Assembly (NCBI GenBank): GCA_003194525.1
Contig: NBIV01000129.1
Coordinates: 62,001 to 126,000 of the forward strand
Length of the DNA stretch: 64,000 nt
Origin: Gracilariopsis chorda
Taxonomy: Eukaryota > Rhodophyta > Florideophyceae > Gracilariales > Gracilariaceae
Direction of reading: 5' to 3'
The translations under genes and the position numbers were made by a program. Below the pieces are notes generated by a model that ran no database searches, was not told where the DNA came from, and saw only the letters and a list, made by a program, of their open reading frames with translations. Shown here piece by piece: positions 59,694-64,000 of the stretch (within the stretch, counting starts at the first letter, position 1; every line of letters begins with the position of its first letter).

Positions 59694-61505
59694 TCACTTA
59701 CGCCAGCTACGAATCTTCTTTATGCCAAGGATGCCAGAGCGGTTCCCGCCGTTGTCAGTGCTTTGCGTGTGACCAAGTTCGATAGTGCCCTTCATGTAGT
59801 CTTCTAGTCGGTCTAGAAGCGATCCAGCTTGTAGCTGAACACCACGATGTTTCTGATGCATAGACAACGCCTTCTCGGCTAGCCTTGCAGCGTCTCCTTG
59901 CGCTACCTTTTCAATCACTGCAGCACTGAATGCAATATTGAGAAGCATCGCACAGGCCTGTTCTTGAACGGATGCGTTCTCCGGAAACCCCATCATCGCT
60001 AGGACTCCAGCATACACCGCACCGCTTTCCGCTTGTAACGCTCGGTTGAAGTCACACTTGTCGGCCAGATTTCTCAGAACGCGACATCCATGTTCTTGTA
60101 TGGCAGCACTCAAACGATGTTGTTCCAGAGCTTTGATTATTTGAGGAATACCCCCGCAACGCCCAACAGCTGCCTTGTTCTCTTCGTGCTCGAACGTCGC
60201 ATTTCCAATGGCTAAAAGGGCGTTCTCAACAATGCTTCGCTCTCCACAATGCACCTTCAAAATCTTGACAATAGCCTCCATGCCTTTCTCCGAGCGCACG
60301 CGATCTCGATTCTCGGGTAGAAAGCATAAGTATCTTATCGCTGCACAGGCCTTTCCTACGATCTTACCTTGTTTCTCAAATGTGTCTAACGCTTGACAGA
60401 TGCAGGCCACACCACCGCAAGCTCCTATCTGAATCTGTCCGTCAACGTTTCCCACGACAATGTTTCGAAGAACTGAAATGCAATCATCGTTTATGGTTTG
60501 GGATTTGGGGTGCATCTGCATCAGTTTGACCAGAATTGTGATACCTTTTGCCTCTGTGATCCTCACTCGATTCTCTTCATTCGTATTCGATAAGTTTCCT
60601 AATGCGACACATGATTGATGAACAACTTCGCGGTCTTCAATGTAGTTGGTTATTGCCTTGACTAATGCATCAGCGGCGCCGCTCTCTCCGGCGATTTTCT
60701 GATTCAGTTCAGAGTTATAACATAAGTTGCGAAGAGCTAAGGAACCTCTGGCTTGCATACCCTGGTGCTCGGGGTGACGGAGCATACCTTGACATATAGC
60801 AGTTAGTCCTCCCATGTGTCCCGTGGCATCTTTGATTTCAGCGTTTCCAAAGGCCAGGTTAGAAAGCAACAAAGCGGCATGCGACAGCATTCGTGGGCTC
60901 TCTGTGGTTTTCTGCACAGCAGCAACGACGGCCTTGAGGCCTTCTTGTTCAAATATATCGTTTCTCCTCTCCTCACTTTGTGTCATGCCGCGCAGTGCCT
61001 TTAGTGCAGATACTTTAGCATCTTCACTCCCAGAATCTGCTTGAGCAAATATCGCTGATATTATGCTCCCGATTGCTCCTGCTCTTATGGCATCTTCAAC
61101 GACTGAAGACTGATAGAACATAAGTGTCACGAGAGTTCTACAAGCCGTGTCCACTACATCGCTGGACGAAGAATGCTTCTTCATCGCCATTGAAATCGAA
61201 CGGAGTCCGCCAGAGGCTACAAATTTGTCAACGGTGACTACATCGGCTGACGCGAAGGCCTTCAAAGGGTTTTGTGAGAACGAAAACCCTGATTCGTTCA
61301 CCGATAGAGCTTTGTCTCTTTCCATAGCCTCCAGGAGTTCACTTACGGTCTTCTTCGCCTCTTGCACCAATCTTTTCTTCTTTTCTCCTTCCTTTCCTTG
61401 CTCATTTTCCTTGCCTCCTTTTTCTGAAGATAACCCGAACGAACCAAACTTTTCGATGTGAGCTAGATCACTCAAGTTGTTCGGGGAAACATTTTGCATA
61501 GACAT
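59694..61505 (-). CDS. Armadillo-repeat protein; 5' end uncertain
   Basis: From the ATG at 61505 the product has 603 residues. From about residue 80 to 570 it is a stack of armadillo repeats of about 42-46 residues with recurring LSNLAFGNAEIK, LRNLCYNSELNQKIA, LGNLSNTNEENR and IGNATFEHEENKAAV. This is the style of large algal ARM-repeat proteins. The frame continues upstream of the ATG for about 40 codons (DKELESLEDLTEEGIVRSIQ) and looks coding, but has no ATG, so a 5' exon is likely. A candidate begins with the ATG at 61943 (MVDLSTVSKRYEAYLEIAKY) and could splice in phase from a GTATTA donor near 61870 to an acceptor near 61594. Binding partners are unknown. Confidence 0.8.
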   Translation of the reverse strand: MSMQNVSPNNLSDLAHIEKFGSFGLSSEKGGKENEQGKEGEKKKRLVQEAKKTVSELLEAMERDKALSVNESGFSFSQNPLKAFASADVVTVDKFVASGGLRSISMAMKKHSSSSDVVDTACRTLVTLMFYQSSVVEDAIRAGAIGSIISAIFAQADSGSEDAKVSALKALRGMTQSEERRNDIFEQEGLKAVVAAVQKTTESPRMLSHAALLLSNLAFGNAEIKDATGHMGGLTAICQGMLRHPEHQGMQARGSLALRNLCYNSELNQKIAGESGAADALVKAITNYIEDREVVHQSCVALGNLSNTNEENRVRITEAKGITILVKLMQMHPKSQTINDDCISVLRNIVVGNVDGQIQIGACGGVACICQALDTFEKQGKIVGKACAAIRYLCFLPENRDRVRSEKGMEAIVKILKVHCGERSIVENALLAIGNATFEHEENKAAVGRCGGIPQIIKALEQHRLSAAIQEHGCRVLRNLADKCDFNRALQAESGAVYAGVLAMMGFPENASVQEQACAMLLNIAFSAAVIEKVAQGDAARLAEKALSMHQKHRGVQLQAGSLLDRLEDYMKGTIELGHTQSTDNGGNRSGILGIKKIRSWRK

Positions 61506-63473
61506 CTTCTTTGACAGATTCTGAATAGACCGAACGATTCCCTCTTCCGTCAAGTCTTCTAGAGATTCCAGTTCTTTGTCCAAGCCGCAGCCTCTTGTCA
61601 GCTGAGCTTTTTCATGTGCGCCCCGGAAACTTTACTCCAGAAGTCCAGCATTCCACTCTATCTATATGCATGCATGGAAAGAAAGAAGGGTGGGCAGAAT
61701 TGAAATTACACTTCTATGCTGATCAGGTCTATTCTATGATAAGCAAAGCATTTCTGGAACAGTAACACAACGTTTCAAGAATGCTCGCGGTTTTATGCTA
61801 CAACTCCGCCATGCAACCCCGTAAGGGAAAAAGTGATTGAAGCTACGAAGGAGGGTCTTTTGTGTAATACTTCTCGGGCGTTGATATTTGGCGATTTCCA
61901 AATATGCTTCGTATCTCTTGGAGACGGTAGACAAATCAACCATTGAGGTGCTGAACGTAACACGCGCACAAGAAGTTTAAATTGAGTGCTGCCGAAGCGC
62001 CTCTCAAGCCATCAAGCCTGCAAATGAAAAACCAAAACAAACTATTCCAGCTTCAAGGAGCATCATTGTTGAAGTCTCTCATAAGTTGTTCTGTTGTTGT
62101 ATGTTTGTGGGCCAACGCTACTAATTCCGAAAGCCCGTCTCATTTATGTGTGAAGTGAACCACGAAAAGAATTGCAAAGAGATGCGGACGGCTAAGGAGG
62201 CTAGAAGGCTTACCTTCTATACTTCTTAACCTTTAACCCTGGTTCCTTTGCATTGGGATGAGAAGACATAACTCATGGAGCACGGGTAGCGAGTATTGTA
62301 TTTGAAGTTTTAGCACAAGATAGCAACCGCTAACCCTCAGCTTTTTCTCCGAGTCACGTTCAACTTTGCAATATGCGGGATACAGGGGTACCGTAGGTAC
62401 TAAGGGTATAGGGATAGAAGACTAACCAAGGAAGGGATACAACGGTACGAAACAACGGCGAGTTGCGTGCCCCCGACTTCCCAAAAACAGAAACCTTTTC
62501 CTTGGGAAAACCAAGAGCTTCTTTCGCAAACTGTTGTATTACACCTCATACGCCTTTTCCGCGTCGTTCTCGCCATGGGAGCAGTTCTTGCCTGCAAAAC
62601 GACTACTCTTCGAGCATTCTAGTACGAAGCCGCCCACTGCGTTTTTCACTATTTCTCTGCAGCAGAGTCATCTTCATCCTGCCCAAGGCATGGTGTCAGT
62701 GGATTCTACTATCAATGGTTTGGAAGATTTTAGTATCCACACGAAACCATAGTTCTGAGTTATGGCCAGTAAAGACCTGTGACAGGAGGGGCTTCCGTTG
62801 GCAATTCTCTACTTCCACCTTCGAAAATAACCCTTTGGTACCAAAGTTGTGGCAATCCTACCTGGATAAGGCTCTATCTCCGAAGATCGAAAGAAGCGGA
62901 CAAACTTGTATTGAATTGCACCTTTAATTCTGTGCCAAAACATCCTTCAGAAAAGTGGGCGGTCATTCCCTACATACACGAAGGTTTGGTTTGATCTACT
63001 TCAGAGGCGCAGAATACATGACTCTTGAGACATGTATTATGCTCATGCCTCCCGACCCATACCTTCCATTCGCGGTGAATTTGAACGTAACGAGACGAGC
63101 TTCGTTGGTAGTGCACCACGACAAACTGTATTGGTGCAGGTGCACAAATCACTAGTATTAGGGAACACTTGAATTCGTCCACCCATTACTGGGGGCCCAT
63201 TATATCAAACCTTTGTCTGTTCCCCATAGGCACAGAATGAACTGTCTTGTAGTATAACGAATGCTGGTTCAAAAGAACGACCTTACCCTTGACCAAGGTC
63301 CGAATTTAATACAAGAGTACCCTGGCGCTGTCCTCGAATTAATTACAGATCTCTGTTCTGCGTGCTCCGGGTTCGACGTGGTTACGGTCTTTGTACCATG
63401 AAATTAGGTCCATGTTGTAGTGCCACGATTCAAGTGTTCGCTTTCTTCTACCAACATATGTTTGACCTCATCA
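61506..63473. other. Mostly intergenic, with possible 5' exon of the armadillo gene
   Basis: Right of the possible exon (about 61870-61943, minus strand) I see no supported gene. ORFs at 62463-63160 shift frame repeatedly and show no known motif; they could be a decayed gene. Confidence 0.35.
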
Positions 63474-64000
63474 TTAGATCGCCTCCGCGTGAACTCTGAG
63501 TGCGATACTCCCATGTTGCATAACACACTTGATCTTCATGTTCAAACCTAATCGCCTCTCTACACCCCTGACGCTAAGAAATGGGTAGTCATCGCGTATC
63601 ACGAAATTTGAGACATGGTTCTCGACGGGAATATTCATCTCGGAAGAAAGCAAATGATTCCAGAACGTACAAGCCAAGCGCCGGAATTCCGGTAGCCAGG
63701 GCGTTCCTCAAGAGATGCCTTCTTTCCGTGGTTAACTTTCTCCTCCGAAGATGGGGCTACGTAAGTTACTATGTCTATGCCATTTGGAACTGCAAATCCT
63801 GTACCCGAAACTTACCACGTTTCCCGTTTGCTGCGTTGCCGAGAAACAGATTCTCTTTAGTTTGTTTGTGATTATATATTGCTCTAGCTTTTGGGATGTC
63901 GTCGTCTCGAGGCCTATGAATGAACCGATGATAGTTGAAGCTGTGCGCGTGCCCATCCCAACAAACCCGCATCTCCCCAACCAGGAGAAAATTACTGTTC
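63474..64000 (-). CDS. 3' end of an unrecognised gene, two exons in window
   Basis: On the minus strand an open frame runs in from the right edge to 63816 (VCWDGHAHSFNYHRFIHRPR and on) and meets a strong donor, GTGGTAAGT. A 109-bp intron (63815-63707) joins it in phase to a last exon 63706-63474, reading TPWLPEFRRLACTFWNHLLS and ending CVMQHGSIALRVHAEAI. Both exons have protein-like composition (Trp, His and Phe in regular spacing) and the splice sites resemble others in the window, but I cannot name the family. An alternative frame in the first exon is also open, so the call is tentative. Confidence 0.45.

Noticed and set aside
62463-63160. Series of plus-strand ORFs as a gene or pseudogene
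   Set aside because: Frame changes repeatedly and I recognise no motif; not enough to call a pseudogene.

Overview
The window is nuclear DNA of a photosynthetic eukaryote. It encodes the magnesium-chelatase H subunit (CHLH), a plant-type MPBQ/MSBQ methyltransferase (VTE3), a bacterial-type ribosomal protein uS15 with an N-terminal extension, and a methyltransferase with a twin-arginine lumen-type signal. It also carries ordinary eukaryotic genes: midasin, UFC1, PI4-kinase, U2A', ATE1, MND1 and a golgin. Most genes are single long ORFs. The six intron-bearing genes I could resolve have GT-AG introns of about 60-110 bp. Intron poverty together with plastid genes suggests a unicellular red alga, but this is inference; no marker here proves the phylum.

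Layout. 1-6 kb: C-terminal end of midasin (+), an unknown KEN-box protein (+), a LINE RNase H fragment and UFC1 (-). 6-14 kb: PI4-kinase beta (-), plastid-type uS15 (-), then LINE debris. 14-23 kb: a 1,872-residue golgin (-), an AP endonuclease (- , 2 exons) and a small myristoylated SVIP-like protein (+). 23-38 kb: BRSK/SAD-like kinase (+), U2A' (-), CHLH (+), a hAT-type non-autonomous transposon with a perfect 8-bp target duplication, ATE1 (+) and VTE3 (-). 38-50 kb: an adenylate-kinase-family protein whose halves are in circularly permuted order (+), an LRR-WD40 protein (+), KGD4 (+, 3 exons), a TLDc protein (-), a LINE 3' end with target duplication, and a ZIP metal transporter (+). 50-64 kb: AlkB-family dioxygenase (-), MND1 (-), FAM185A-like (-), RsuA/RluB-type pseudouridine synthase (+), a possible thylakoid-lumen methyltransferase (+), an ADIP-like coiled-coil protein (-), an armadillo protein (-) and the 3' end of an unrecognised gene (-).

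Genes alternate strands without operon logic. Tetrapyrrole and tocopherol/plastoquinone biosynthesis (CHLH, VTE3), plastid or mitochondrial translation and RNA modification (uS15, pseudouridine synthase), mitochondrial 2-oxoglutarate dehydrogenase assembly (KGD4), and protein quality control or modification (UFC1, ATE1, SVIP-like) are represented.

The most unusual item is the permuted NMP kinase at 38607-39323. Next are the well-delimited mobile-element insertions (4079-4145, 32010-32701, 46896-47105), all with readable target-site duplications. Several apparent ORF starts in this window are non-ATG; where so, I moved the start to the first supported ATG.
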